From the NCBI GenBank assembly GCA_905214955.1, contig CAJMON010000078.1:1-13049 (forward strand): a DNA stretch of 13,049 nt. Reading direction: 5' to 3'. Position 1 is the stretch's first letter. Each line of letters starts with the position of its first letter. Below, one piece after another: positions 1 through 7,155 of the stretch. The position numbers and the translations under genes are program-made. This DNA comes from an uncultured bacterium (GTDB lineage Bacteria; Bacillota; Clostridia; Lachnospirales; Lachnospiraceae). The notes under the pieces were generated by a model that did not search any database, was not told the DNA's origin, and worked only from the letters and a program-made list of their open reading frames with translations.

Positions 1-7
1 GCCATTT

Positions 8-55
8 GATAAAACAAATGCCGGAAACCCGCATAAATACAGGCTTTCGGCATTT
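8..55 (-). terminator. Probable intrinsic terminator downstream of guaA
   Basis: Read on the minus strand, just after the guaA stop codon, the sequence AAATGCCG pairs with CGGCATTT. A further, imperfect inner stem and a loop of roughly ten bases lie between the arms. The hairpin (16-55) is followed by GTTTTATC, a short T-run. Position and polarity fit a terminator ending the guaA transcript. The T-run is short, so strength is uncertain. Confidence 0.6.
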
Positions 56-62
56 CTGTCCG

Positions 63-1604
63 TTATTCAAACTCAATGGTTGCAGGTGGCTTTCCTGTGC
101 AGTCGTACATGACACGGTTGACACCTTTTACTTCATTGACAATCCGGTTGGTGACTTTGGCAAGTACTTCCCATGGGATCTGGGCGGCATCTGCGGTCAT
201 GAAATCGGATGTGTTAACCGCACGCAGTGCAATGGCGTAATCGTAAGTACGGAAGTCTCCCATGACTCCTACAGAACGCATGTTGGTCAGGGCGGCAAAA
301 TACTGGCCAAGGCCTTTATCCAGTCCGGCTTTTGCGATTTCCTCACGGTAAATGGCATCTGCTTCCTGTACGATCTTGACTTTTTCCTCGGTAACTTCGC
401 CAATGATACGGATGCCAAGACCGGGACCAGGGAAGGGCTGACGGTATACCAGGTATTCGGGAATGCCAAGCTCCAGTCCTGCACGGCGGACCTCATCCTT
501 AAACAGCAGGCGTAAGGGCTCGATGATTTCTTTAAAATCTACAACGTCTGGAAGTCCTCCTACATTGTGATGGGATTTGATGACAGCGGATTTTCCAAGG
601 CCAGATTCAATGACATCCGGATAAATGGTTCCCTGAACGAGGTAATCTACGGCACCGATTTTCTTTGCTTCCTCTTCAAATACACGGATGAACTCTTCAC
701 CAATGATTTTTCTCTTCTTTTCCGGTTCCGTAACGCCTTTTAACTTGTCGTAATAACGCTGCTGGGCATTGACACGGATAAAGTTCAGTTCATAAGGGCC
801 GTCTGGTCCGAAAACAGCTTCTACTTCATCCCCTTCATTTTTCCGAAGCAGGCCGTGGTCTACAAAAACGCAGGTCAGCTGTTTGCCGATCGCTTTGGAA
901 AGAAGCACAGCTGCTACAGAAGAATCCACGCCTCCGGAAAGTGCACAGAGGACTTTTCCATTGCCGATTTTTTCACGGAGCTGCTGAATCGTAGTTTCTA
1001 CAAAAGAAGCCATCTGCCAGGTTCCGCTGCATCCACAGATTTTATAGACGAAATTGCTGAGCATAGTCTTTCCTTCCGCAGTATGCATGACTTCCGGATG
1101 GAACTGCGTTGCATAAAATTTCTTTTCCGGACAGGACATGGCTGCTACTGGGCAGACGCTGGTATGTGCAGTAATCCGAAAGCCTTCCGGTGCCTTTGCG
1201 ATGTAATCAGTATGGCTCATCCAAGCTACGGTTTCCGGTGAGACCCCATCGAATAATACGTCGTTTGTGTCTACGGTAACGTCTGTATGGCCATATTCAC
1301 TGACAGGTGCTGTCTCTACGGTACCGCCCAGCATATAAGCCATCAGCTGAGAACCGTAGCAGATACCAAGAATGGGGATTCCCAGTTCAAAAAGTTCTTT
1401 TCCACATCTAGGAGAATCTTCTCCATATACACTGTTGGGACCTCCGGTAAAAATAATTCCCTTCGGATTCATTTCTTTGATTTTCTCCAGAGGCAGTGTA
1501 TACGGATGTACTTCCGCATAGACATTACATTCTCTGACTCTTCTGGCAATCAGCTGATTGTACTGGCCGCCAAAATCTAAAACGATAATCATTTCACGTT
1601 CCAC
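63..1604 (-). CDS. guaA: GMP synthase (glutamine-hydrolysing)
   Basis: This enzyme converts XMP to GMP using ATP and glutamine-derived ammonia, the last step of de novo guanine nucleotide synthesis, in the cytoplasm. The N-terminal class I amidotransferase domain carries the nucleophile elbow GICYGSQ (Cys82 in the 513-residue form) and the FHPE His169/Glu171 pair. The ATP-pyrophosphatase domain follows with the P-loop SGGVDSS (about 223-229), and the C-terminal dimerisation domain ends in GKPPATIEFE. The length matches the family. A longer frame opens at 1634, but I chose the GTG at 1604: GGAGG lies 7 nt upstream of it, whereas the ATG of MIIVLDFGG is 19 nt from that site and the longer start has no ribosome binding site. 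It is monocistronic in view, with its own promoter and terminator. Nothing looks damaged. Confidence 0.97.
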   Translation of the reverse strand: MEREMIIVLDFGGQYNQLIARRVRECNVYAEVHPYTLPLEKIKEMNPKGIIFTGGPNSVYGEDSPRCGKELFELGIPILGICYGSQLMAYMLGGTVETAPVSEYGHTDVTVDTNDVLFDGVSPETVAWMSHTDYIAKAPEGFRITAHTSVCPVAAMSCPEKKFYATQFHPEVMHTAEGKTMLSNFVYKICGCSGTWQMASFVETTIQQLREKIGNGKVLCALSGGVDSSVAAVLLSKAIGKQLTCVFVDHGLLRKNEGDEVEAVFGPDGPYELNFIRVNAQQRYYDKLKGVTEPEKKRKIIGEEFIRVFEEEAKKIGAVDYLVQGTIYPDVIESGLGKSAVIKSHHNVGGLPDVVDFKEIIEPLRLLFKDEVRRAGLELGIPEYLVYRQPFPGPGLGIRIIGEVTEEKVKIVQEADAIYREEIAKAGLDKGLGQYFAALTNMRSVGVMGDFRTYDYAIALRAVNTSDFMTADAAQIPWEVLAKVTNRIVNEVKGVNRVMYDCTGKPPATIEFE

Positions 1605-1637
1605 AGGTATTCCTCCATACTCTTTTCTTTGCATCTT

Positions 1638-1695
1638 AAAACAGGCAGCCGGACGGCTGTGTTCTGTCTCCTAGTAAACGGATCGTTGTGTCCGC
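1638..1695 (-). promoter_or_regulatory. Structured guaA leader, possible attenuator
   Basis: The roughly 90-nt leader between the predicted guaA transcription start (about 1696) and the GTG can fold. On the minus strand CAGCC pairs with GGCTG around a GTCC loop (1646-1659). An outer stem, AGACAG with CTGTTT, encloses it and runs into TTTTAAG, which is terminator-like. Upstream, CGGAC (1690-1694) is complementary to GTCCG (1650-1654), which covers the hairpin loop and the first base of its 3' arm. That pairing would exclude the hairpin, as in attenuation. I see no purine riboswitch core. A regulatory role is inference from structure and position only. Confidence 0.3.
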
Positions 1696-1702
1696 TTGTT
1701 TC

Positions 1703-1731
1703 ATTATAGGATATTCTGCCTGTTCTGGCAA
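1703..1731 (-). promoter_or_regulatory. Sigma-A type promoter of guaA
   Basis: On the minus strand the -35 box TTGCCA (1726-1731) is followed after exactly 17 bp by a perfect -10 box TATAAT (1703-1708). Transcription should start near 1696, about 90 nt before the guaA GTG. Confidence 0.8.
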
Positions 1732-1786
1732 GAGGAAAACATTCCCCGATTTGCAGTTCAGAGGAGACTGTGCCTTATGTTGTTGT

Positions 1787-2347
1787 GACAAAATCTTTAA
1801 TGCCGTGGTAGGATTAAAAAATACACAATATCAACGGGCAGCAATTAACAGAGCCAGATTTCTGCTTTCTGGAGATGAAGACGTGAGAGGGCAGCTGAAA
1901 GAAATTCTGCTTGGAATCAACGAAGTCATGAATGAACAGGAAATGAATCTGGGCGGCATCTACAGAATGGAATTTCTGGATGACCTGGTACGCATTTACA
2001 GCAGCAGTGTTATGGATGGAAATTTCCTGTATTCCCCAACAGAAGGGCGCAGAGAATTTGCGCCGCAGGACCTGGTGACGAAAGAGTCGGACTTTTTCAA
2101 GAGGCAGGAGAAGATTCGCCGGATTACAGAAAAGATGGAGAATATTTTAAGTCCTGCAAAGATTGAGCGGTATGTGGAAAGGCAGCTTGGGGAGAAAAAG
2201 CAGCTGCATGCAGCAGAAATTTCACTGGATACAGAAGAGGATTTTATCAAGATCATTTACATCCGCCTTTATGACCAGAGAAAAAACATAAATTACAAGG
2301 TGAAAAGTCTTGAAGAGGTGCATATCTGGTGGCAGAAATATTTTTAA
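1787..2347 (+). pseudogene. C-terminal remnant resembling Wadjet JetA (DUF5716)
   Basis: An open frame encodes about 186 residues beginning near DKIFNAVVGLK and ending WWQKYF-stop. The segments FLLSGDEDVRGQLKEIL, LDDLVRIYSSSV, SPTEGRREFAPQDLVTKE and IIYIRLYDQRKN resemble, from memory, the C-terminal half of the DUF5716/JetA family, a component of the Wadjet SMC-like plasmid-defence system in Lachnospiraceae. Complete members are much longer. Here the frame can be extended leftward only into the guaA promoter region, there is no start codon with a ribosome binding site, and no jetB, jetC or jetD is nearby. It therefore looks like a decayed relic. The last residues may be out of frame: the next frame reads GGRNIFKF at the same place, which resembles a family-like ending. 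The family call is moderate and rests on recall. Confidence 0.5.
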
Positions 2348-2687
2348 ATTTGCTTTACATAATGCCAAAACTGGAAAAACAAAAATAATCAGTATTGTAG
2401 ATTCGGGAAATGCGTTTTTTCCCAGCAGCTGTTATTTTGGAGGAATGGTATTTTCTTCGAAATATGACAGTGTGATGTACTTATCGCGGAAAATGGATGG
2501 ACTGTGGAGAATTGAACAATGGAACAGAAGAAAAGGAGAGTACCACTTTACGAAACTAATTGCCACATCCAATCTAATAAGATCTTTTGTCAGCAAAAAT
2601 AAAAGTATTCTGCAGTGGTCAGAAGGTTTTTATGATACGGGCAGCTTTAAAAAGGCGGATATGTCTATTCGAAGATACAAAAACTGA
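2337..2687 (+). pseudogene. C-terminal fragment, possible BNR/beta-propeller protein
   Basis: The frame reads from about NIFKFALHNAKTGK to ADMSIRRYKN-stop, roughly 116 residues. The pattern SGNAFFPSSCYFGGMVF, then VMYLSRKMDGLWRIEQW, then LQWSEGFYDT looks like the last blades of a BNR-type beta-propeller (sialidase or polysaccharide-acting protein). I am not certain of the family. The frame's only upstream ATG (2310) lies inside the JetA-like remnant and has no convincing ribosome binding site, and there is no N-terminal domain or signal peptide. It is best read as the 3' end of a gene whose 5' part was lost, joined to the preceding remnant in a different frame near 2340. Confidence 0.35.
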
Positions 2688-2732
2688 CAGATAGAAGGCA
2701 CTGCAAGAAAGGCGAAAATCCCCTTTTAAAAG

Positions 2733-2755
2733 TGATAAAATAGGGGAAAAAGGGG
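2733..2755 (+). promoter_or_regulatory. Possible extended -10 promoter and ribosome binding site of the MBL-like fragment
   Basis: TGATAAAAT (2733-2741) matches an extended -10 element (TGnTAAAAT). No good -35 box is seen 17 bp upstream. AGGGG at 2751-2755, the second copy of a tandem AGGGGAAAA duplication, sits 9 nt before the ATG at 2765 and could be the ribosome binding site. Confidence 0.3.
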
Positions 2756-2764
2756 AAAAAACAC

Positions 2765-2872
2765 ATGGAATATTACAGTACGGAGAAGGTAAATGACCAT
2801 CTGACAGTGATTCGAAGCCTGACGGGTGAGCTTCTGTATCTGACTGAAGGGCAGGAAAAAGCGGCAATCTGA
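2765..2872 (+). pseudogene. N-terminal remnant of an MBL-fold metallohydrolase
   Basis: Thirty-five codons from ATG to TGA encode MEYYSTEKVNDHLTVIRSLT followed by GELLYLTEGQEKAAI. The pattern VIRSLTGELLYLxEGxEKAALID is typical, from memory, of the first strands of clostridial MBL-fold hydrolases, before the HxHxDH metal site. Here the frame stops exactly where Asp-Thr would be expected, so no catalytic residues are present. The same frame continues past the TGA for 25 codons (reading NGKTTFTGKWEILVKS) to a TAG at about 2949, without obvious MBL similarity. The 5' end appears intact, so this is a truncation rather than a lost start. A short peptide could still be made, but I see no function. 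Confidence 0.5.
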
Positions 2873-2918
2873 TTTAACGGAAAGACCACATTTACGGGTA
2901 AATGGGAAATATTGGTAA

Positions 2919-2967
2919 AAAGCAGGCTGCTGCACAAGGATCAGAAATAGATGACTGGGCAGCAGCC
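2919..2967 (-). terminator. Probable terminator of the SDR/queuosine transporter operon
   Basis: GGCTGCTGC (2925-2933) and GCAGCAGCC (2959-2967) form a perfect 9-bp inverted repeat around a 25-base spacer. Read on the minus strand it follows the SDR stop codon by 23 nt and is followed by TGCTTTTTACC, a T5 run. The plus-strand side (TTTAAAA) is weaker, but it might also act on the remnants reading rightward. The large loop lowers confidence. Confidence 0.5.
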
Positions 2968-2990
2968 TTTAAAAGCAGATCGTTATCTGG

Positions 2991-3656
2991 TTACACAGTT
3001 GGTTCTTCCGGCCACACAAAGTGGGCGTTTCCGGCTTCTAATCCATCAATTAGGATATTCTGGCCGGTGCAGAAGCGGTTGGTGACGGTGATGAAGTAAG
3101 CCCAGTCGGCGGCTTCTTCTACGGTCATCCAGCGCTTCAAGGGTGTCTGCTCCATGATCTGGTTCCAGAGGGCTTTATCTTCTATGACAGGAAGGTTTAA
3201 GTCGGTGAGAACGCCGCCAAAGTCTAAGCTGTTGCAGGTTGCCCCGTAGTTAGCAATGCGGAGGGCAACATTTTTTGTATAGGAAAGAATGCCGCCTTTG
3301 CTGGCGACATACTCCGGAAACTCAGAGCCGTTGTGGCCGCTGGCGGAGCCGATCATGAGAACACTGTGGATGGAAGAGTGGATGCCGTAAGTTTCGGTAA
3401 TGGCAATGGTTCCTTTTAAATTCACATCAATGTCTTCTTCATTCTGCACGCCGGCATTGTTGATAACAATATCAAAGGGCTCTAATGCCGGATAGTGTGC
3501 TTTTTCTCGGATATCCAGACAGATGTGGGTATAATGGGGATTCTGCAGGGATGCCTCTTTGCGGTCAAATCCGGTCACATGGTGGCCTTCTTTTAAAAAT
3601 TTTTCGGCAATTCCTTTTCCAATTCCAGAACTTGTTCCAGTAATAAGAATTCTCAT
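2991..3656 (-). CDS. Short-chain dehydrogenase/reductase (SDR), substrate unknown
   Basis: A 221-residue classical SDR, a Rossmann-fold NAD(P)-dependent oxidoreductase. The cofactor glycine motif TGTSSGIG (6-13) sits directly at the N-terminus. NNAG is at 66-69, the catalytic serine region IGSASG at 102-107, and the YxxxK pair is Tyr116/Lys120 (EYVASKG). It is slightly short for the family (about 250). The start is the ATG at 3656 because GGAGG lies 8 nt upstream; an upstream in-frame TTG at 3671 overlaps that site. The usual PG after the catalytic region reads FGG (146-148). It lies 42 bp downstream of the queuosine-precursor transporter on the same strand, with no terminator between, so it is probably cotranscribed. 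Nothing in the sequence identifies its substrate or links it to queuosine metabolism. Confidence 0.9.
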   Translation of the reverse strand: MRILITGTSSGIGKGIAEKFLKEGHHVTGFDRKEASLQNPHYTHICLDIREKAHYPALEPFDIVINNAGVQNEEDIDVNLKGTIAITETYGIHSSIHSVLMIGSASGHNGSEFPEYVASKGGILSYTKNVALRIANYGATCNSLDFGGVLTDLNLPVIEDKALWNQIMEQTPLKRWMTVEEAADWAYFITVTNRFCTGQNILIDGLEAGNAHFVWPEEPTV

Positions 3657-3698
3657 GATAGTTTCCTCCAAAACAGCATAAGCGAAAGTCTGTGATTG

Positions 3699-4445
3699 TT
3701 AATTTTTCAGGGGATATTGGGCAAGATATCCGGCACCAACCCCTTCTTCTTTCCATTTATTTGAAATGCGGTAGCCGATAGGCGAAAAGATGACTTCACA
3801 CAGCAGTTCCACGATGGCGCCGGTGAAAGCGCACATGATGCACTGTGTCAGCGTCCAGCCAAAGAAATTGTGGCTGACAATGAGGGCGAAAAGGAGATTG
3901 TCAATAAACTGCCCGATACCGGTGGAAATATAGGTCCGGCAGGCATAAACAGCAAAACCGCGGTCTTTTTTGATTAATTTTCCAATATACCAGTTTATGA
4001 AATTATTTACAACGGCAGAGACGAAGAAAGCGATGGTGCTTCCTAATAAAACATACCAGGTCCCGCCGAAAGTGTGGTTTAAAGCAGTGTTGATGGAAGC
4101 TTCGGCACCGTCTACATAAGATTCCCCCCAGGTTCCGGAAATTTTACTGCCCAGAAAGAAAATCAGGCACATACCAAGATTGACTGCGATAGAGACGACA
4201 CTCAGCATGGTAGCGGCTTTCGGTCCGAACCGTCTGGTCACCATATCCATACATAAGAAGATGATCCAGGAAACAATGATGCCGCAGTCTAAGGCCAGCC
4301 AGGAAAAAGGCAGGTTGATGCTTTTATTTGCCAGCAGGTTCATGGAAATGGTGGCAGTGATAAAAATGGTGACAGTGAGAGAGGGAATGCTGCGGAGCAG
4401 AAGTTTCAGTTCCGCAAATAGATTTGTGTGAGCCTTTGTGTTCAT
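3699..4445 (-). CDS. Queuosine precursor transporter, YhhQ/VUT family
   Basis: A 248-residue membrane protein of the YhhQ/VUT (COG1738-like) family, which imports 7-deazaguanine precursors of queuosine (preQ0/preQ1) for tRNA wobble modification. About six hydrophobic segments are visible (roughly 23-40, 48-66, 80-98, 128-150, 175-191 and 200-222). Family-type features are the LDCGIIVSWIIF stretch in the second helix, MVTRRFGPKAA after it, and RTYISTGIGQFIDNLLFALI near 170-189. The start ATG at 4445 has AAGGAG 7 nt upstream, and that sequence forms the tail of a candidate preQ1 riboswitch, which independently supports the function. The SDR gene follows on the same strand. Which precursor is carried cannot be read from the sequence. 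Confidence 0.88.
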   Translation of the reverse strand: MNTKAHTNLFAELKLLLRSIPSLTVTIFITATISMNLLANKSINLPFSWLALDCGIIVSWIIFLCMDMVTRRFGPKAATMLSVVSIAVNLGMCLIFFLGSKISGTWGESYVDGAEASINTALNHTFGGTWYVLLGSTIAFFVSAVVNNFINWYIGKLIKKDRGFAVYACRTYISTGIGQFIDNLLFALIVSHNFFGWTLTQCIMCAFTGAIVELLCEVIFSPIGYRISNKWKEEGVGAGYLAQYPLKN

Positions 4446-4452
4446 GTTTATT

Positions 4453-4503
4453 CTCCTTGGTTTTCTTATTTTACGAGAAGGATTTAGAGCCCGAACTTCT
4501 CGG
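4453..4503 (-). promoter_or_regulatory. Candidate preQ1-I riboswitch controlling the queuosine precursor transporter
   Basis: On the minus strand a perfect 7-bp stem, CGAGAAG (4496-4502) with CTTCTCG (4474-4480), encloses a loop starting TTCGGGC and ending in C. An A-rich tail (TAAAATAAGAAAACC) runs straight into AAGGAG, the ribosome binding site of the transporter. This matches the preQ1-I layout: a small hairpin with a UUCnnGC-like loop, then an A-rich tail that forms a pseudoknot with the loop near the Shine-Dalgarno. Loop Gs (4490-4491) can pair with CC (4459-4460) next to AAGG. Ligand binding would hide the ribosome binding site, repressing translation. The loop is longer than usual, and pairing was checked only by eye. 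Confidence 0.65.
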
Positions 4504-4519
4504 CCTAGTGCAGTTACTT

Positions 4520-4548
4520 ACTATACAGTATGAAAAAGGAAAAAACAA
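4520..4548 (-). promoter_or_regulatory. Promoter of the queuosine transporter/SDR operon
   Basis: On the minus strand TTGTTT (4543-4548) and TATAGT (4520-4525) are separated by 17 bp. The predicted start, near 4513, places the riboswitch stem about 10 nt into the transcript, as expected for a leader of this kind. Confidence 0.5.
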
Positions 4549-4567
4549 GAATAAATAAGAAAATGAA

Positions 4568-4596
4568 TTGTGTTTTTGAAAAAAATAAGGTATCAT
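4568..4596 (+). promoter_or_regulatory. Candidate promoter of the cas operon
   Basis: TTGTGT (4568-4573) and TATCAT (4591-4596) are 17 bp apart. Transcription would start near 4603, giving a leader of about 90 nt that is A-rich, poor in G and apparently unstructured, up to the cas3 start. The -35 is weak (TTG only). It lies back-to-back with the transporter promoter, with about 20 bp between the two -35 boxes. No operator was recognised. Confidence 0.4.
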
Positions 4597-4695
4597 TTTG
4601 TTAAATACATCACAAAAACAGAAGAAAATCAAACAAAAATACAACAATATGCCAATGAGGGATAAAACAGAAGCAAAAGAGAGAGGAAGCGGTTT

Positions 4696-7155
4696 ATGGA
4701 GGATAGGGAAGAAATTTTTATAATGGGAGATCTGGCCCATGTGGATTATGGGACCCAGAGATGCCAGCACATGAAAGAACATGCCGGGAACACCGCTGCA
4801 TTTGCCAAAGAGGTGTGCCAGATCCCGGAAATGAAAGGATTGGCAGAGCTGGTAAGCCTTCTACATGATCCAGGGAAGATGGGACCAGAGAACCAGGAGG
4901 ATTTTCAAAATATTTTGAAATTGGGCAATGAGGCTCATAAGCATGGGCTAGATCACTCCACGGCAGGTGGAAGAATGATACTGGAGCTGGCCAAAGACAG
5001 GCAGACCGCAGAATTTTTGAACACGGTGATATATTTTCACCACGGCCTTGGGGACTGCATCAATCTGGAAACGGGGCAGAGCCTGCAGGAAGCCCGCTTG
5101 AAAAAAGAGATTGCATACGAGGAGATCAAAGAACGGTTTTTTCAAATTTATGATCGAAAATTATTGGAAGAAAAGTGCGAAAAGGCTGGAGAATCCTATA
5201 AAATTCTGCTAAAAAAGATCGAAACGTTTGTGAAGAAACATTCCGTTCAAAAAGATGGAAAGGTTCAAAAGAAATGTGGAAATCCTTATTTTTTTCTTGG
5301 AATGTATTTTAGAGTGCTGCTGTCGCTGTTGATGGATGGAGACTGGACCGATACGGCCTGCTTTTTTCAGGGGATTCCTTTACAGAAACGGATGTCCAAA
5401 GAGAAGACACAGGAGATCTGGAATCAGTGTACGGAATACTTTGAGCAGTATTTATCAGAAAAAGTAAGAAACAATCCAGAAAATGGAAGCAGGCTGAATG
5501 CATTCCGGCAGGAGATCTCAGATTCCTGCAAAAAAGCGGCGGGGACGGATCAGATGCTCTATCGTCTGACCGTGCCTACCGGAGCGGGAAAAACACTGAG
5601 CAGTCTGCGGTTTGCCCTGCATCATGCAAAAAGGCTGAACAAACAGCACATTCTTTATGTGGCTCCTTTCATTTCCATTTTGGAACAGAATGCAGAAGAG
5701 ATCCGTCAGGCAGTGGGGGACACTTCCGTGGTATTGGAACATCACTGCAATGTGGTGGTGGAAAATGGAGAAGAAGAGACATACCGAAGCCTGACAGAGA
5801 CCTGGGATCAGCCCATTATTGTGACGACAGCCGTCCAAATGCTGAATACGTTGTTTTCTGATCAAAAGAGCTGTATCCGCAGACTGCATGTGTTGTGTGA
5901 CAGCATTCTGATTTTCGATGAAGTGCAGGCAATTCCTGTGCGCTGTACAGAATTATTTCATCTGGCAGTGAATTTTTTAAGCCAGTTCTGTCAGACAACG
6001 GTGGTGTTGTGTTCCGCAACCCAGCCTACCCTGGCGCCTCTTCAGGAAAACAATATCTGCAGCTGCATGGAAATGTCCGGAGCACCGGAAAAATACGCAG
6101 AGGCGTTTCAGCGGGTACACATTGTGGATGAGACCGAGCAGTATCCGGGTGGGATGGAAATTGAAGATTTAAAAGAAGTTTTATTGGAAAAAGCAGAGAA
6201 GTACGGAAGTGTACTGGCAGTGGTGAATACCACAGCCTGTGCCTATCAGACATTTCGACAGCTGTTCCAAGATCATCCGGAGGAAATGTCTATTTTTCAT
6301 TTAAGCAACAACATGTGTCCACAGCACAAAATGGATGTACTGAAAAAGATCCGGGAGGCCTTAAAAGACCGTTCCAGAAAAACGATCTGCGTTAGCACCC
6401 AGCTGGTGGAAGCAGGAGTCAATTTTTCCTTTGGGGCGGTGGTACGTTCCATGGCAGGACTGGACAATGTGATCCAGGCGGCAGGCAGATGTAACCGACA
6501 CAAGGAATTTGAAAAAATGGGAGAAGTTTCCATTGTGAAAATGTCGGAAAAGGCAGAGAACCTGACCCATTTAAAAGAAATTCAAAATGCCCAGGCAGCC
6601 CTGCAGAAAGTCCTGGATGGATTTCGAAAGGATCAAAAAGCATTTGGAAATTCTCTGGATTCGGAGCAGGCGGTGAAAGCCTATTATCGGTATTATTATG
6701 CGCAGATCCGACCTGGTGAAACCAAGTTTCCAGTAAAAGAATACGGAACGAACCTGACAGATCTGCTGGGAAGAAATCTGGCAGGATCTGAGCAGTACCG
6801 AAGAGCCCACGGAGAAAAGGCAAAGACCAAGCTGCCCCAGGCTTTTGAAACTGCCGGACAGAAATTTCAGGTGATTTCCAATGACCACAAAGTCAGTGTG
6901 GTTGTTTTATACAATGAAGAAGCAAGGCAGCTGTTGGAAGAAGCGCAGCAGGCTTATCCACAGACAGGAGAACGAAAGAAGATCTTTCGAAAACTGCAAA
7001 GATACACTGTAGGCATTTCAGAAACCAGAAAAGAGCGGCTAGGAAACGCCATTTATGCAAGCTGCGACAAAGAAATTCTGGTATTGTGTGATGGATATTA
7101 TGATCAGGAGGCTGGTGTGGTGGAAGAGCCGCACATGGAGTCCTGCTTTCTGTAA
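4696..7155 (+). CDS. cas3: CRISPR-associated helicase/nuclease Cas3 (type I-C)
   Basis: Cas3 is recruited to target-bound Cascade, nicks the displaced strand and unwinds and degrades the DNA. This 819-residue protein has an N-terminal HD nuclease domain: His29, HD at 57-58 (HDPGK), His87 (DHS), HH at 115-116 and Asp214 (MDGD). A superfamily 2 helicase follows: Walker A PTGAGKT (294-300), DEVQ (408-411), SAT (440-442), STQLVEAGVN (567-576) and the arginine-finger motif QAAGRCNR (594-601). A C-terminal region closes the protein. All motifs needed for activity are present. AGGA 8 nt upstream supports the ATG at 4696; the next ATG (4723) is less well placed. It is the first gene of the operon and ends in TAATG, overlapping the cas5c ATG by 1 nt. 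Confidence 0.96.
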   Translation: MEDREEIFIMGDLAHVDYGTQRCQHMKEHAGNTAAFAKEVCQIPEMKGLAELVSLLHDPGKMGPENQEDFQNILKLGNEAHKHGLDHSTAGGRMILELAKDRQTAEFLNTVIYFHHGLGDCINLETGQSLQEARLKKEIAYEEIKERFFQIYDRKLLEEKCEKAGESYKILLKKIETFVKKHSVQKDGKVQKKCGNPYFFLGMYFRVLLSLLMDGDWTDTACFFQGIPLQKRMSKEKTQEIWNQCTEYFEQYLSEKVRNNPENGSRLNAFRQEISDSCKKAAGTDQMLYRLTVPTGAGKTLSSLRFALHHAKRLNKQHILYVAPFISILEQNAEEIRQAVGDTSVVLEHHCNVVVENGEEETYRSLTETWDQPIIVTTAVQMLNTLFSDQKSCIRRLHVLCDSILIFDEVQAIPVRCTELFHLAVNFLSQFCQTTVVLCSATQPTLAPLQENNICSCMEMSGAPEKYAEAFQRVHIVDETEQYPGGMEIEDLKEVLLEKAEKYGSVLAVVNTTACAYQTFRQLFQDHPEEMSIFHLSNNMCPQHKMDVLKKIREALKDRSRKTICVSTQLVEAGVNFSFGAVVRSMAGLDNVIQAAGRCNRHKEFEKMGEVSIVKMSEKAENLTHLKEIQNAQAALQKVLDGFRKDQKAFGNSLDSEQAVKAYYRYYYAQIRPGETKFPVKEYGTNLTDLLGRNLAGSEQYRRAHGEKAKTKLPQAFETAGQKFQVISNDHKVSVVVLYNEEARQLLEEAQQAYPQTGERKKIFRKLQRYTVGISETRKERLGNAIYASCDKEILVLCDGYYDQEAGVVEEPHMESCFL

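Noticed and set aside
6..515. A 169-codon plus-strand open frame.
   Set aside because: It lies antisense to the end of guaA and its composition is that of a shadow frame.
1679..1689. The 11-mer CGGATCGTTGT occurs here and again at 12914-12924 in the leader stem-loop.
   Set aside because: Several exact 11-base matches are expected by chance in 13 kb, and the surrounding bases do not match.
1688..1786. Leftward extension of the JetA-like frame to a GTG at 1688.
   Set aside because: It crosses the guaA promoter, lacks a ribosome binding site and has no family-like sequence before about 1787.
2735..2760. The tandem AGGGGAAAA duplication considered as a short CRISPR-like or mobile-element repeat.
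   Set aside because: There are only two short, low-complexity copies, best explained by slippage around a ribosome binding site.
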